A stretch of DNA of 26,563 nucleotides from JACRLV01 sp045863555 (lineage in GTDB: Bacteria > Planctomycetota > Phycisphaerae > UBA1845 > Fen-1342): contig BTUU01000035.1 in NCBI GenBank assembly GCA_045863555.1, positions 1 through 26,563 of the forward strand. Reading direction: 5' to 3'. Shown piece after piece: positions 16,665 through 25,766 of the stretch. The position numbers and the translations under genes are program-made. Below the pieces are notes generated by a model, which had not been told where the DNA came from, ran no database searches, and was given only the letters and a program-made list of their open reading frames with translations. How positions within the stretch are numbered: position 1 is the first letter of the stretch; every line of letters begins with the position of its first letter.

Positions 16665-18812
16665 TTATGGCTTGGGTCGGCTCGTCGGCGCAGTCGGAAG
16701 TTCATCCAGGCCGATAATTGCTTCAATTTGCTTCGAAAGTGACTCGACGGTCGCGCCATGAACCTCCCCCTGGGCCTCGATGATCTCCGTCAGGAGGGCG
16801 ACCGCCTCGCGGAAACCCTCCATCTCGAGCATGTTCGCCAGGATCGTCTTCATGGCCCGGACGATCTCGGCTTCATCCGCGGCGAGCCGCCGAACCACGG
16901 CCGCGTCCGCCTCCCGCCGAAGCTGGCCGATGGCGTCCACGGCGGCCGGCATGCGGCGGGCCGCGAGATCGCCCAGCGGGCCGATGATCCGCTCGGTGAG
17001 GCGGCGTTCCTCGCCGATCTTCGAGATCCGGTTCAACTTCGACTCCGCCAGGATGCGGGCAAACCCGCGCTCGATCGCCGCGACGCGGGCGGCGTGGGCC
17101 TCCTGGCGCCGGGCGAGTCCGGCCAGGCGCTGCCCCTCGGCCGGGGGGGTCGGACCGCCGGGCGACAGCTCGGCGAAGATCCGTTCGAGGGCGTCGCGCA
17201 GGCCATTCTGCTCACTGATCAGACGCTCAAACTCGAGGCGGAGTTCCAGCTCGCGCTGGGTCAGCTCCGCCTGGAGATCTGCCGGCGCGAGGACGCGAAG
17301 GTCGATCGGCTCGCTGCGGCCGACGTTCGGCCCCGCCGGATCGCCATCCGCGGCGTCGGCGAACACGCGCAGGCGCTGGCCCGGCGTGAGTCCCAATGCG
17401 GACACCTCGTACGGCATCTCGAATCGCATTTCACGCCGGCCGGCTTCGAAGCCCGCGATGGGCGCTTCGAGCGGCGGATCTTCGTTGCGCTGGAGCCAGA
17501 GGCCGACCCGGGAGAGACCGTAGGAGTCGGAATAGCCGGCTTCGATCGGGAGCATCGCCTGCGGCGTGATCGCCCCGCCGATGTCGCCGAGCGAGAGCTT
17601 CACCGACGGCGGCTCGTCGGGCGAGATTTTCACGAGATAGCGCGTCGTGCGGCGGTTTTCCCAGCCGTCGCGATCGACCAGTTCGAAGACGTACGAGCCG
17701 GAGGCGGGAGAATTCCACGTCAGCCGGGCGCGGTTCGGGGCCGTGAGTTCGCAATCGATCGCGCCGGCCGGCGATGCGAACCGGGCCGTACGGACCGGCT
17801 TGTTGAGGTCGGCTTCGATCTCGATCCGCGAACCGGCGAGGGCTTCGATCGTAGTCTGGCCGTCGAGCGTGACCGGCTCCAGCCCGGTGTAGGCGGGCGA
17901 TTCGACGCGGATGCGCGTGGCGAGGACGTCGGGGCGGTCAATCGCCTCGGCGACGTACTCGGCGGTGCGTTCGTCGCCGCCGGTGATTCGAAAATGCACC
18001 GACTCCGCCGCCGGACCGAGGGCAATCCGCGCGGAACTGTCGCCGATGAGCAGCATTGTCTCGCGGCCGACGCGGCCCTCGGGCGTCCACCATTCGAGCG
18101 TCACGCGGTCGGGCGTCTCGCCGATGATGTCGGCGGCGATTTCCAGCGGATCGCCCCGCGGAACGCGCCGTCGGCCCGCGGCATCGTAGCCCTGGGGCCG
18201 GATGTACGTCGCCTGTGGCCAGGGCAGTTCCTGGAGCAGCCAGTTGCGGTGGAACCACGTCTGCATCGCGTCCGGAACCAGCAGGAGGCCGACCAGCGGC
18301 AGGACCAGCAGCCCGGCGCAGCGGTAGAGCTGGCGGCGCGCCCGGCGGTGGTTGAGCACGTCGAGAAATCGAATCTCGCGGGCTCGCCTGGACGCGTCGG
18401 CAATGACGGCCTCGACCAGTTCGGGCGAACTGCCGCCGTGGTCGGCGCCGGGCCTGGAGAATTGAACGGCGGTCGCGATCTGATCGGCGAGTGCGGGGTG
18501 TCGGCGGTCGATGGCGCGGGCGAGCGTCTCGTCGTCAAGCGGATGGAACATCGGCAGCAGAATCCGCCGGTACGCCACGGTGAGCCAGATGAACGTGAGG
18601 AACACGTTGAAAATCGCGCGCTGATCGACGGTGAATTTCAGCCAGCGATCGAGAATCAACTGTGCCGCGCCCCCGAGGACGATCGCGACGAACGTGCGCG
18701 TCGCGCCGTCGAGTGCCACGTACAGCTTCGCGCGGAGCCGCAGACGGGCGAGCGGAAGCAGGATCGCTTCCTGCACCGGCGTCGGATTGCGGGCGGGCGC
18801 GAAGTGCTTCAC
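16665..18812 (-). CDS. Large membrane protein with coiled-coil C-terminus, DUF4175-like
   Basis: 715 residues from a GTG at 18812, chosen because it forms a GTGA overlap with the upstream stop and has GGAGGAAT 11 bases before it; a longer GTG start at 18842 is possible but lacks a signal. Three membrane segments are visible: about 38-54, 66-87 (AIFNVFLTFIWLTVAYRRIL) and 165-184 (AGLLVLPLVGLLLVPD). The segment after helix 2 (PLDDETLARAIDRRHPALADQ) is typical of DUF4175-like proteins in vWA operons. Residues 190-475 are beta-rich, probably Ig-like and periplasmic. The last 230 residues are coiled coil (LTQRELELRLEFERLISEQN). The biochemical role of this family is unknown. Confidence 0.8.
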   Translation of the reverse strand: MKHFAPARNPTPVQEAILLPLARLRLRAKLYVALDGATRTFVAIVLGGAAQLILDRWLKFTVDQRAIFNVFLTFIWLTVAYRRILLPMFHPLDDETLARAIDRRHPALADQIATAVQFSRPGADHGGSSPELVEAVIADASRRAREIRFLDVLNHRRARRQLYRCAGLLVLPLVGLLLVPDAMQTWFHRNWLLQELPWPQATYIRPQGYDAAGRRRVPRGDPLEIAADIIGETPDRVTLEWWTPEGRVGRETMLLIGDSSARIALGPAAESVHFRITGGDERTAEYVAEAIDRPDVLATRIRVESPAYTGLEPVTLDGQTTIEALAGSRIEIEADLNKPVRTARFASPAGAIDCELTAPNRARLTWNSPASGSYVFELVDRDGWENRRTTRYLVKISPDEPPSVKLSLGDIGGAITPQAMLPIEAGYSDSYGLSRVGLWLQRNEDPPLEAPIAGFEAGRREMRFEMPYEVSALGLTPGQRLRVFADAADGDPAGPNVGRSEPIDLRVLAPADLQAELTQRELELRLEFERLISEQNGLRDALERIFAELSPGGPTPPAEGQRLAGLARRQEAHAARVAAIERGFARILAESKLNRISKIGEERRLTERIIGPLGDLAARRMPAAVDAIGQLRREADAAVVRRLAADEAEIVRAMKTILANMLEMEGFREAVALLTEIIEAQGEVHGATVESLSKQIEAIIGLDELPTAPTSRPKP

Positions 18813-21202
18813 AGCAGGTGATTCCTCCGGCGCACGAACCACTCCGCACCGAGGAGCATCGCCACCAGCGACAGAACCCAGCCGCTGTCCCAGAGGCTGC
18901 GGCGCGGACCCTGGAGCGGGCGGATGATCGACGCATTGCGGATTTCTTCGGGAAGCGTACCGGCATCCGCGAGCGGGAGATACCGCCCACCCGTCGCCTC
19001 GGCGAGTCCCTTGAGACCGTCAACCTGCTGCTTCAGCACAGCGAGCTCGATCTCCGGCCGCTGAATCGCAAAGTACTTGACGAGTTCCTCCCGGCCCTCG
19101 CCCCCGGCCAGCGGCAGGCGGACGACCGCCGGTCCGTCGACCTCCAGCAGGGCGCGCCCGCCAAACCACCCCTCGCGGCCGGCGATCGGCGCGAGGGAGA
19201 GCGGCCGGGATTGTCCATCCGAAAACTCCAGCGCCGCGGCCACGGTTGGCTCGTGCAGGGGCGCGAAATTCGCGTCGAAGACCCGGGCTTCGATCCGCGC
19301 GTAGTCGCCGACGTTATAGGTGTCGCGGTCGAGCACGATCGTCCCGCGGCGGCTGACGCCCTGGCGGCGGGCCTGGGCCAGGTAGCGGATGCCCTGCACC
19401 CAGAATCGGTCGAAATAGCGCTCGGCCGTCGCCCGCCACCGCCACGTGCTGTCGAAGCCCAGGAACACGGAGCGGCCGGCGCCGAACGGCTGCGCGGCCA
19501 GGAGCAGCGGCGTCGCGCCCCCGCTCTCGGTTCCGCGGAGGAGCACGGCGGCGAGCGGTTTCTCGCGGAGGACCGGGTAGAACCACCAGACGCCCGGCAG
19601 CGCATCCCAGACCGCCTGGTTCGTCGCCGGATCGGAGTGAAGCTGCATGAGCGGGTGCGCCCGCGCGTCGTCCGGAACGCGCATCGGCACGGCGATCGTG
19701 CTGAAAGAGCCGCGCTCGCTGATCCGCACGGCCGCGTCCGGGTCCGGCGCGACGGGAAGAAGCGCGTTGAGGTCGGCGAGCCTTTCATCGCGCAGAAACC
19801 GGCTGGTGAAAATCGGCCCGGCCTGGAGCAGCACGCCGCCGCCGAACTCGTCGACGAGGCGGCGGACAGTGACCGCCCACGCGGCGTCGAACTCGCGCGG
19901 ATCGGGGTCGAGGAGCAGGATCGCGTCGTACTGGAAGATGACCTCGGGCTTTCGCGGCAACTCGGTGATGATCGTCGTGCCGTCGCGAACGGCGGATGCG
20001 TCCGCGGACTGGAGCCAGCAACTGAGATCGACGGTCTTGTCGCGTCCGAGCAGCGCGACGATGGCGCGATAGTCGTACGTCGGACGGCCGGAGACGATGA
20101 GTACGCGGAGCTTTGCGTCGATCACGAGCACGGACGCGGCCCGCGAATTGTCGAAGTCGACCGCCTCGATCGGAAGCACCGGGACCCGCGCCCGATAGAC
20201 AAACTCGCCCGCGACGTCGGCGCTGACGCGGAAGCGTGCCTCCGCCGGCGGAAGATCGCCGCCGACCGTGACATCGGCGGACCCGACGACCCGTTCGGCG
20301 GAAGCCGCCCCGGCGGCGACGGACCGGGCCGTCAGTTCGAGCCGCATCGGCTGCGCTTCCATGCCCGACGCGCCGACCTCGACGCGGATTTCCAGAGGAT
20401 CGCCTTTCGCGACGGTCGCGGGGGCCGTAAGGGCTGCGATTCTGATATTCGGCGGCTCGTCGACGGCCCCGATACCGACGGCATAGACCGGGGCTCGAAG
20501 CCCCGCCGCGAGCCGCCCCGCATCCTCGAGCGACAGGCCGCGATTCACGTTTCCATCAGTAAGGATCACGATGCCGGCGATCGGACTGTCCGCCGCGTCG
20601 CCCACCGCGAGAGTGAGCCCCTGGCCGAGATCGGAGACCGTCCCGCGACCGGTGAGCGCAGCGTCCAGCGGGATCGACGGTCGGCTCGCGGCGCCGGTCG
20701 TTGGCGCGCTCGCCGCGGCGTCGCCCGTCCACGGCAGCGCCGCCCGGTGCGTCTGCTGGCTGAACGAATAGACGGCCAGCTCATTCCTCGCGTCCAGACG
20801 CTTCAGCCAAGCCGCGGAATCGCCGGTAAGCAGACCGCGCACGGCGTCGAGCCGGGACTTTCTCGCGTCGACATCCGGCGAATCCGAGATCGCCATGCTG
20901 GCCGAATCGTCGACGAGAACGATCGTTTTCGCCGGAATCGTCCGCTTCAGGTACGTCGCGATGACCGGCTCGAGCCAGATCAGCGCCAGAAGCAGCAGCA
21001 CGACACACCGCACCGCCGCGAGACTCAGCCGCATCCGCAGGCTCGCGCCGGCCCGCCCCTCGCGGCGGTATAGCCAGAAAACCGCGTAGCAGAGGCCGAC
21101 GAAAATGATGAACGCCAGCAGCCGCGCCCAGCCGCCGGGCATCCCGGCGAACTCGAACGCGTCGCGCGTTTCGATCTGCGGCGTCGCGAGCAGGTGCATC
21201 AT
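18809..21202 (-). CDS. Integral-membrane vWA protein with glutamine-amidotransferase-like domain
   Basis: 797 residues from the ATG at 21202, overlapping the upstream TGA by four bases (the adjacent second ATG is also possible). Two N-terminal membrane helices (about 28-45, LLAFIIFVGLCYAVFWLY, and 65-82) precede a vWA domain with an intact MIDAS DxSxS (D98, S100, S102 in VLVDDSASM) and a later ILTDGNVNRG. Ig-like strands follow, then a class I amidotransferase-like alpha/beta domain (about 395-560; RVLIVSGRPTYDYRAIVALL, YDAILLLDPDPREFD) without a recognisable catalytic Cys-His pair. A final membrane helix is near 775-790, with tail VRRRNHLL. Such proteins are known partners of MoxR AAA+ ATPases. 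Most of the protein should face the periplasm or equivalent compartment. Confidence 0.87.
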   Translation of the reverse strand: MMHLLATPQIETRDAFEFAGMPGGWARLLAFIIFVGLCYAVFWLYRREGRAGASLRMRLSLAAVRCVVLLLLALIWLEPVIATYLKRTIPAKTIVLVDDSASMAISDSPDVDARKSRLDAVRGLLTGDSAAWLKRLDARNELAVYSFSQQTHRAALPWTGDAAASAPTTGAASRPSIPLDAALTGRGTVSDLGQGLTLAVGDAADSPIAGIVILTDGNVNRGLSLEDAGRLAAGLRAPVYAVGIGAVDEPPNIRIAALTAPATVAKGDPLEIRVEVGASGMEAQPMRLELTARSVAAGAASAERVVGSADVTVGGDLPPAEARFRVSADVAGEFVYRARVPVLPIEAVDFDNSRAASVLVIDAKLRVLIVSGRPTYDYRAIVALLGRDKTVDLSCWLQSADASAVRDGTTIITELPRKPEVIFQYDAILLLDPDPREFDAAWAVTVRRLVDEFGGGVLLQAGPIFTSRFLRDERLADLNALLPVAPDPDAAVRISERGSFSTIAVPMRVPDDARAHPLMQLHSDPATNQAVWDALPGVWWFYPVLREKPLAAVLLRGTESGGATPLLLAAQPFGAGRSVFLGFDSTWRWRATAERYFDRFWVQGIRYLAQARRQGVSRRGTIVLDRDTYNVGDYARIEARVFDANFAPLHEPTVAAALEFSDGQSRPLSLAPIAGREGWFGGRALLEVDGPAVVRLPLAGGEGREELVKYFAIQRPEIELAVLKQQVDGLKGLAEATGGRYLPLADAGTLPEEIRNASIIRPLQGPRRSLWDSGWVLSLVAMLLGAEWFVRRRNHLL

Positions 21203-23517
21203 GCGCTGGGATCCCGAAAGGCCGGCCGCATCGTCCATGCGCCGCGCGCCGGGGCCGCCCTCGCCCCGCCCAGCGGACGCCCGAAATGTACGGCCAGCGC
21301 GTGCTCGCCCATCAGCGTAACAACCAGCAGGATGAGCAGCAGCGGCCATAGCTCGTACCGCGCCTGCATGCCCGCCTCCGCCAGGGAATCGGCCGCCGGC
21401 ATGTAGACGTGCGGGATCAGACCCAGCGCGGCGTCGAGTTCGGAGGGTCGCGCCGATGCAAGGTCGGACTCGGCCGGATCGAGATTCGCGCAGATCGGCC
21501 GATTTTCCGTACCGCCCGCGCGGCGCGTCAGCGATACGTCGTACGAATCCACGTGGCGCGCCGGCGGACCTTCGAGAACCGCATACTCGCCGCCCGACGA
21601 CGACGCCTGGACGCGCGCCTGCGCCGCCGGACCGGTCAGGTCGCCGCGCCGGCGAATCGACGCCGTGGGCTCGTAATCGTCAAGCCCGATCGGCAGCGTC
21701 AGCGGCTCGCCGACGATGATCGACGGACGCTGCGGATCGCGGCGCGCGACATACTGCGTCATTTCGAGCATCTCGACGACGTAGCTCCCATCGGCCGCCC
21801 GGGCCCAGTCGTTCCAATCGAGATCCACCGTGGACGTGAACAGCAGGACCCGGCCGCGGCCGACGGCCCTTTCGATGATCGCGGGCGAATTCGCCGCATC
21901 GGTGAACCGGGCGAGGACTTCCGCTCCGGCGGCGGATCGGGTCGCGGCGGCGGCAGAGGCCGGCTGGGAATCCGCGCCCGGGACTTCGACGCGATACCAG
22001 GTTCGAAAGCGCACGTACTCGGAGAGACTCGCCGCCCCGGCCGGGAAGATCGTCGTCACAGGATGATCGACGGCGCGGATGAGTCCGACGCCGGCCCCCG
22101 GGGCCCGGGTCGGGGGCCCTTCGAGCGGCGCCGGCAGCACGCCCGTCCCATCGGCGTACAGCACGCGAGAGAAATCGTCGCCGTCGCCCGCCCGGTCGCC
22201 GAGGAAGATCAGCAGGCCCCCGCCGCCGCGCACGTATTCGCGCAGGTTTTCGGCCGCGTTCTCGCTGCACGGCGGGATGTTCGCCAGGATCACGACGTCG
22301 CAGGGTCGGAGATCCGACGCTTCAAACTCCGCCGGATCGACGACGTCGATCCGCATGCCGCTCGAAAACGGCCCCGGCGGTGCGAGCGCGCTGTGCAGCA
22401 GCCGGGCTTCGTCCTTGCCGGCGTCGGTCGAGGGTGCGCCGTTGACGATCAGCACGGCGAGCGTGGGCTTGACGATGACGGTGATGCGCCGTTCGTCATC
22501 GAGCGCGAAGCTGTCCGGCGCTCCGAGCTTGAGCGCAAGCTCGTGCGCGCCTTCCTCGGGAAATGCAACCTCGATCGTCGTCGTGCGCGACTCCCCGGGG
22601 GCGATTTCATCCACGCTCACCGACCCGACCGCCTGGCCGCCGACCTCCGCGGTCAGCCGCACATCTCGCAGCGGCGCCGGAGAGTGATTGGCGATGTCCA
22701 CGAGCGCCACGACCGGAAAACTCGCGATGGTCTGTGCGCGCTCCAGCCGAACCTCAGTGATGGCGACATTCGATCGCAGCTCGCCGCTGCTCGACAGCAG
22801 GACCACGCGAACACGGTCGCCGCGAATCTGCTGGAGCGGTTCGAATACCGACGCCCCGCCTTCTCCGCCCCCGATCCAGTCGGTCCGCTGGAAATCGGAA
22901 AACACGTAAACATCCGCCTTCGCGGTCGTGTCGGCCAGCAGCGCGGCGATGCGGCTGACGGTCTCGCGCGGCCGGGCCCGCAGATCGGACGGACCGAGCC
23001 GCGAAAATTTCTCGCGCACATCCGCGACGGCCGTGGGATTCAGCGGGACCGAGTCGATCAGCGGCCCCTCCCCGTGCGATGTCAGGTAGACGGAAAGCAG
23101 ATCCCCGCCCGCCCCTTCCGCCAGCCACCCGAGCATCCGATCCAGCGCCTCGGCCGCTTCCGCGAGGTCGGTCCGCGAGCCGCTTCGATAGCCCATGCTC
23201 GCCGAATCGTCGACCACGACGATCCGGTGAACCTGTCCCCGGCCGCCGAACAGCGCGGCCACCGAGCCGGGCTGGGCAAACGGACGGCTGATGAGCAGCG
23301 CCAGCAGCGCCATCGCCAGGCACCGCAGCGCGACGAGCAGCCATTGCTCGAACCGCACGCGGCGGCGGTTCTGCTTCTCCGCTTCGAGTAGAAAACGCGT
23401 CGCGCCCCATTCGACCCGTCGGTAGCGCCGGCGGCTCAGCAGGTGAATGACGATCGGCAGCACGCTGAGGCCGAGCCCGGAGAGCAGCAGCGGATTCAGA
23501 AAGGCGACGGCGAGCAT
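21199..23517 (-). CDS. BatA-type N-terminal membrane domain plus vWA protein
   Basis: 772 residues. The N-terminal 80 residues are the BatA/aerotolerance double-membrane-helix module (FLNPLLLSGLGLSVLPIVIH, then LLSRRRYRRVEWGATRFLL, then RFEQWLLVALRCLAMALLAL). A vWA domain follows with MIDAS residues D103, S105 and S107 (VVVDDSASMGYRSG) and FSDFQRTDW. After a CARDB-like section (about 250-350) comes an amidotransferase-like fold (about 360-560; CDVVILANIPPCSENA, EYVRGGGGLLIFLGD). A C-terminal membrane helix is near 720-742 (ELWPLLLILLVVTLMGEH). The ATG at 23517 has GGAGAAGC adjacent. It ends in an ATGA overlap with the next vWA gene, so the two vWA proteins are probably made in step and may pair. 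Confidence 0.9.
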   Translation of the reverse strand: MLAVAFLNPLLLSGLGLSVLPIVIHLLSRRRYRRVEWGATRFLLEAEKQNRRRVRFEQWLLVALRCLAMALLALLISRPFAQPGSVAALFGGRGQVHRIVVVDDSASMGYRSGSRTDLAEAAEALDRMLGWLAEGAGGDLLSVYLTSHGEGPLIDSVPLNPTAVADVREKFSRLGPSDLRARPRETVSRIAALLADTTAKADVYVFSDFQRTDWIGGGEGGASVFEPLQQIRGDRVRVVLLSSSGELRSNVAITEVRLERAQTIASFPVVALVDIANHSPAPLRDVRLTAEVGGQAVGSVSVDEIAPGESRTTTIEVAFPEEGAHELALKLGAPDSFALDDERRITVIVKPTLAVLIVNGAPSTDAGKDEARLLHSALAPPGPFSSGMRIDVVDPAEFEASDLRPCDVVILANIPPCSENAAENLREYVRGGGGLLIFLGDRAGDGDDFSRVLYADGTGVLPAPLEGPPTRAPGAGVGLIRAVDHPVTTIFPAGAASLSEYVRFRTWYRVEVPGADSQPASAAAATRSAAGAEVLARFTDAANSPAIIERAVGRGRVLLFTSTVDLDWNDWARAADGSYVVEMLEMTQYVARRDPQRPSIIVGEPLTLPIGLDDYEPTASIRRRGDLTGPAAQARVQASSSGGEYAVLEGPPARHVDSYDVSLTRRAGGTENRPICANLDPAESDLASARPSELDAALGLIPHVYMPAADSLAEAGMQARYELWPLLLILLVVTLMGEHALAVHFGRPLGGARAAPARGAWTMRPAFRDPSA

Positions 23518-23556
23518 GCTTCTCCGGGTTCCTCCGTGAACGGCCTCACCTGCCGT

Positions 23557-24474
23557 CTAGCGCGGCCGCGGCGCGGCCAACAGACCCTGTCGACGCGCAA
23601 GATAGCCGCATAGCACCGCGTCGAGCGGATCCCGCGTATTGACTGCGATGTAATCCCCATGGTGCTTCAGGCACACCGTACGCACCCGGCCCTGAAAGCG
23701 ACGCACCGCCTCCAGATAGCTGTCCCGCAGCGCCTGCGGATCGGTCAGGAGCTGCATCTGGTCCTCGAGCCCCTCGAACATGACGTTCTCGATGAAAGGA
23801 AAGTTCCACTCATCGTCGTCCATCACATGCATGACGATCAACTCGTGCCCGGCGTGGCACATATGCTCGATCCCGGAGACGACATCGTCCGGGTCGGCCA
23901 GCAGGTCGGAGATCAGCACGACCATCGAGCGTCTTCGAAGCTCCTCGGCCAGCCGATGGAAGAGAATCTTCACGTCCGTGACCTTCTCGGGCTGCGTGCC
24001 TTCGAGAAGCGTGATGAAGTTGTTCAGGTGCGCCTTGCCCGTGCCGGAATGCAGCCGGCCGCGGATCACGCTGTCAAACGTGACCAGCCCCGCCGCGTCC
24101 TGCTGGCTCGTGAGCAGGAACGCGAAACTCGCCGCCAGGCGGCAGGCATATTCAAACTTGCTGTACGCCGCGCCGCCCCCGGCGTACGCCATCGACCGGC
24201 TCGCGTCAACGAGGATGTTGCAGCGGAGGTTGGTCTCTTCCTCGTACTCCTTGATGTAGAACCGATCCTGCCGCCCGAAGATGCGCCAGTCGATGTACCG
24301 CAGGTCGTCGCCCTGGACATACTGCCGGTGCTCCGCGAACTCGACGGAAAATCCGTGGTACGCGCTGCGGTGCATGCCGGAGATGAAGCCGGCGACGACC
24401 TGCCGCGCCCGGAGTTCGAGGCCGCGCAGCCGCGCGATGACCTCAGGATCCAAGTACTTTTTCGACGCCCGCAT
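23557..24474 (-). CDS. DUF58 family protein (vWA-like MoxR partner)
   Basis: 305 residues. The ATG at 24474 begins RASKKYLDPEVIARL, the usual DUF58 start, with GAGG six bases upstream; the longer frame to 24705 reads through moxR and is not real. The DUF58 core GDDLRYIDWRIFGRQD is at 55-70, followed by YEEETNLRCNILVDASRSM with a complete MIDAS-type DxSxS (90-94). A later vWA-like strand reads RRRSMVVLISDLLADPDD. The protein is soluble. In this family DUF58 is encoded beside MoxR and thought to be its immediate adaptor. The first 32 bases overlap the end of moxR, which favours coupled translation. Confidence 0.92.
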   Translation of the reverse strand: MRASKKYLDPEVIARLRGLELRARQVVAGFISGMHRSAYHGFSVEFAEHRQYVQGDDLRYIDWRIFGRQDRFYIKEYEEETNLRCNILVDASRSMAYAGGGAAYSKFEYACRLAASFAFLLTSQQDAAGLVTFDSVIRGRLHSGTGKAHLNNFITLLEGTQPEKVTDVKILFHRLAEELRRRSMVVLISDLLADPDDVVSGIEHMCHAGHELIVMHVMDDDEWNFPFIENVMFEGLEDQMQLLTDPQALRDSYLEAVRRFQGRVRTVCLKHHGDYIAVNTRDPLDAVLCGYLARRQGLLAAPRPR

Positions 24475-25573
24475 CGGCGGCCTCGTCCAGCGGTCTGGCG
24501 TGGTGGTTTTCCAGAACGTGCTCGATGATCCCGTCGGCGTCGTAACCCTCCGCCTCGGCCGCGTAGTTCGTGATGATGCGGTGCCGCAGCACGGCATGCG
24601 CCAGCGCCCGGACATCCTCCGTCGAAACATGCTTGCGGCCGCGGATGACCGCCCGGGCCTTCGCGCCCACGAGCAGGAACTGCACCGCCCGCGGCCCGGC
24701 CCCAAACGTCACCAGCCGGTTCACGAGATCGATCGTCGAATACTCCGGCGGGCCGCCTTCCGCGCTCCCGTTCGTCTGCAGCCGCGGATCGGTCGGCCGC
24801 GGCCGCGTCATGCGGACGAGTTCCAGCGCGTAGTGAATGATCGACGGCGCGACGGGCACGCGGCGGACGACATCCTGAAGTGCCAGGATCTCCTCGCGCT
24901 TGAGCACCTCGGCCAGCTCGACCGAATCGCCGCCGGTCGTTCGCTCGGCGATCTGGTACTCCTCCTGGTAGCTCGGGTAGCGCACGAAGACCTTGAACAT
25001 GAACCGGTCCTGCTGCGCCTCGGGCAGCGGATACGTCCCCTCCTGCTCGATCGGGTTCTGCGTCGCGAGCACGAAGAACGGCGGCTCCAGCTCGTGCCGG
25101 ACGCCGCCGACCGTCACGTTCCGCTCCTGCATCGCTTCGAGCAGCGCGGCCTGCGTCTTCGGCGGCGTGCGGTTGATTTCGTCGGCCAGCAGCACGTTCG
25201 TAAAGACCGGACCCTGGAGAAAGCGAAACGCCCGCTGGCCGGTTCGCTTGTCCTCCTGGATGACTTCGGTCCCGGTGATATCCGCGGGCATCAGGTCGGG
25301 CATGAACTGGATGCGCCGGAAGCCCAGCCCCAGGCAGCGGGCGAGGCTGCTGATCATCAGCGTCTTCGCGAGGCCCGGCACGCCCTCCAGGATGACATGG
25401 CCGCGGGCAAAAAGCGCGATCAGGAGCTGGTCGATGACCTCGTCCTGGCCGACGATGATCCGGGCCATCTCCTCGCGCAGCCGCTGGTAAGCCTCATGCA
25501 GCCGCCCGACCGCCTGCACATCGCTGGTGAAAACGGGCTGCGCGGGCGTCGCGGCCGCGGGTTCCTCGCTCAT
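24443..25573 (-). CDS. MoxR family AAA+ ATPase
   Basis: 376 residues from the ATG at 25573 (AAGGAG six bases upstream). Walker A is GVPGLAKT (64-71), Walker B is NVLLADE (126-132), sensor 1 is ATQNP (170-174), and EGTYPLPEAQQDRF follows it, all typical of MoxR. The C-terminal helical lid contains VSTEDVRALAHAVLRHRI. Known role of the family: chaperone-like ATPases that assemble or activate client complexes together with vWA proteins. It is the first gene of the long minus-strand operon. The residues of the lid and both nucleotide motifs are intact, so it should be active. Confidence 0.95.
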   Translation of the reverse strand: MSEEPAAATPAQPVFTSDVQAVGRLHEAYQRLREEMARIIVGQDEVIDQLLIALFARGHVILEGVPGLAKTLMISSLARCLGLGFRRIQFMPDLMPADITGTEVIQEDKRTGQRAFRFLQGPVFTNVLLADEINRTPPKTQAALLEAMQERNVTVGGVRHELEPPFFVLATQNPIEQEGTYPLPEAQQDRFMFKVFVRYPSYQEEYQIAERTTGGDSVELAEVLKREEILALQDVVRRVPVAPSIIHYALELVRMTRPRPTDPRLQTNGSAEGGPPEYSTIDLVNRLVTFGAGPRAVQFLLVGAKARAVIRGRKHVSTEDVRALAHAVLRHRIITNYAAEAEGYDADGIIEHVLENHHARPLDEAADAGVEKVLGS

Positions 25574-25603
25574 CCAAAGCTCCTTGGCTCTTCCTCGCTG
25601 AGA

Positions 25604-25632
25604 ATCGTACTAGCCCGGAGGGATATTGAATA
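25604..25632 (-). promoter_or_regulatory. Candidate promoter of the moxR operon
   Basis: On the minus strand TATTCA (25627-25632) and TACGAT (25604-25609) are 17 bases apart, with the -10 box 31 bases before the moxR ATG. The matches are partial (three and four of six). It is the only reasonable pair between moxR and the repeat array. Confidence 0.3.
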
Positions 25633-25651
25633 CCGCATCGCCCGCGTCCGC

Positions 25652-25766
25652 AGCGCCCCGTGGCGCCCGTGGCGCGGGCCTCCGCGCCCGTAGCGCGGCC
25701 CTCCGCGCCCGTGGCGCGGGCCTCCGTGCCCGTGGCGCGGCCCTCCGTGCCCGTGGCATGCTTTCG
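25652..25766. repeat. 21-bp GC-rich tandem array, four full units plus diverged ends
   Basis: Full units are 25663-25683, 25684-25704, 25705-25725 and 25726-25746, with partial copies before and after. Units 1 and 3 are identical. Units 2 and 4 end GGCCCTCC where 1 and 3 end GGGCCTCC, so neighbouring units carry complementary GGCCC and GGGCC and can pair with each other. Twenty-one bases is seven codons, so all frames stay open (the plus frame reads APVARAS/APVARPS). I see no sign that this is translated as a real protein. Confidence 0.85.

Noticed and set aside
24475..24705. Longer start for the DUF58 gene
   Set aside because: The extra 77 residues are out-of-frame moxR sequence; the DUF58 family begins at the ATG at 24474.
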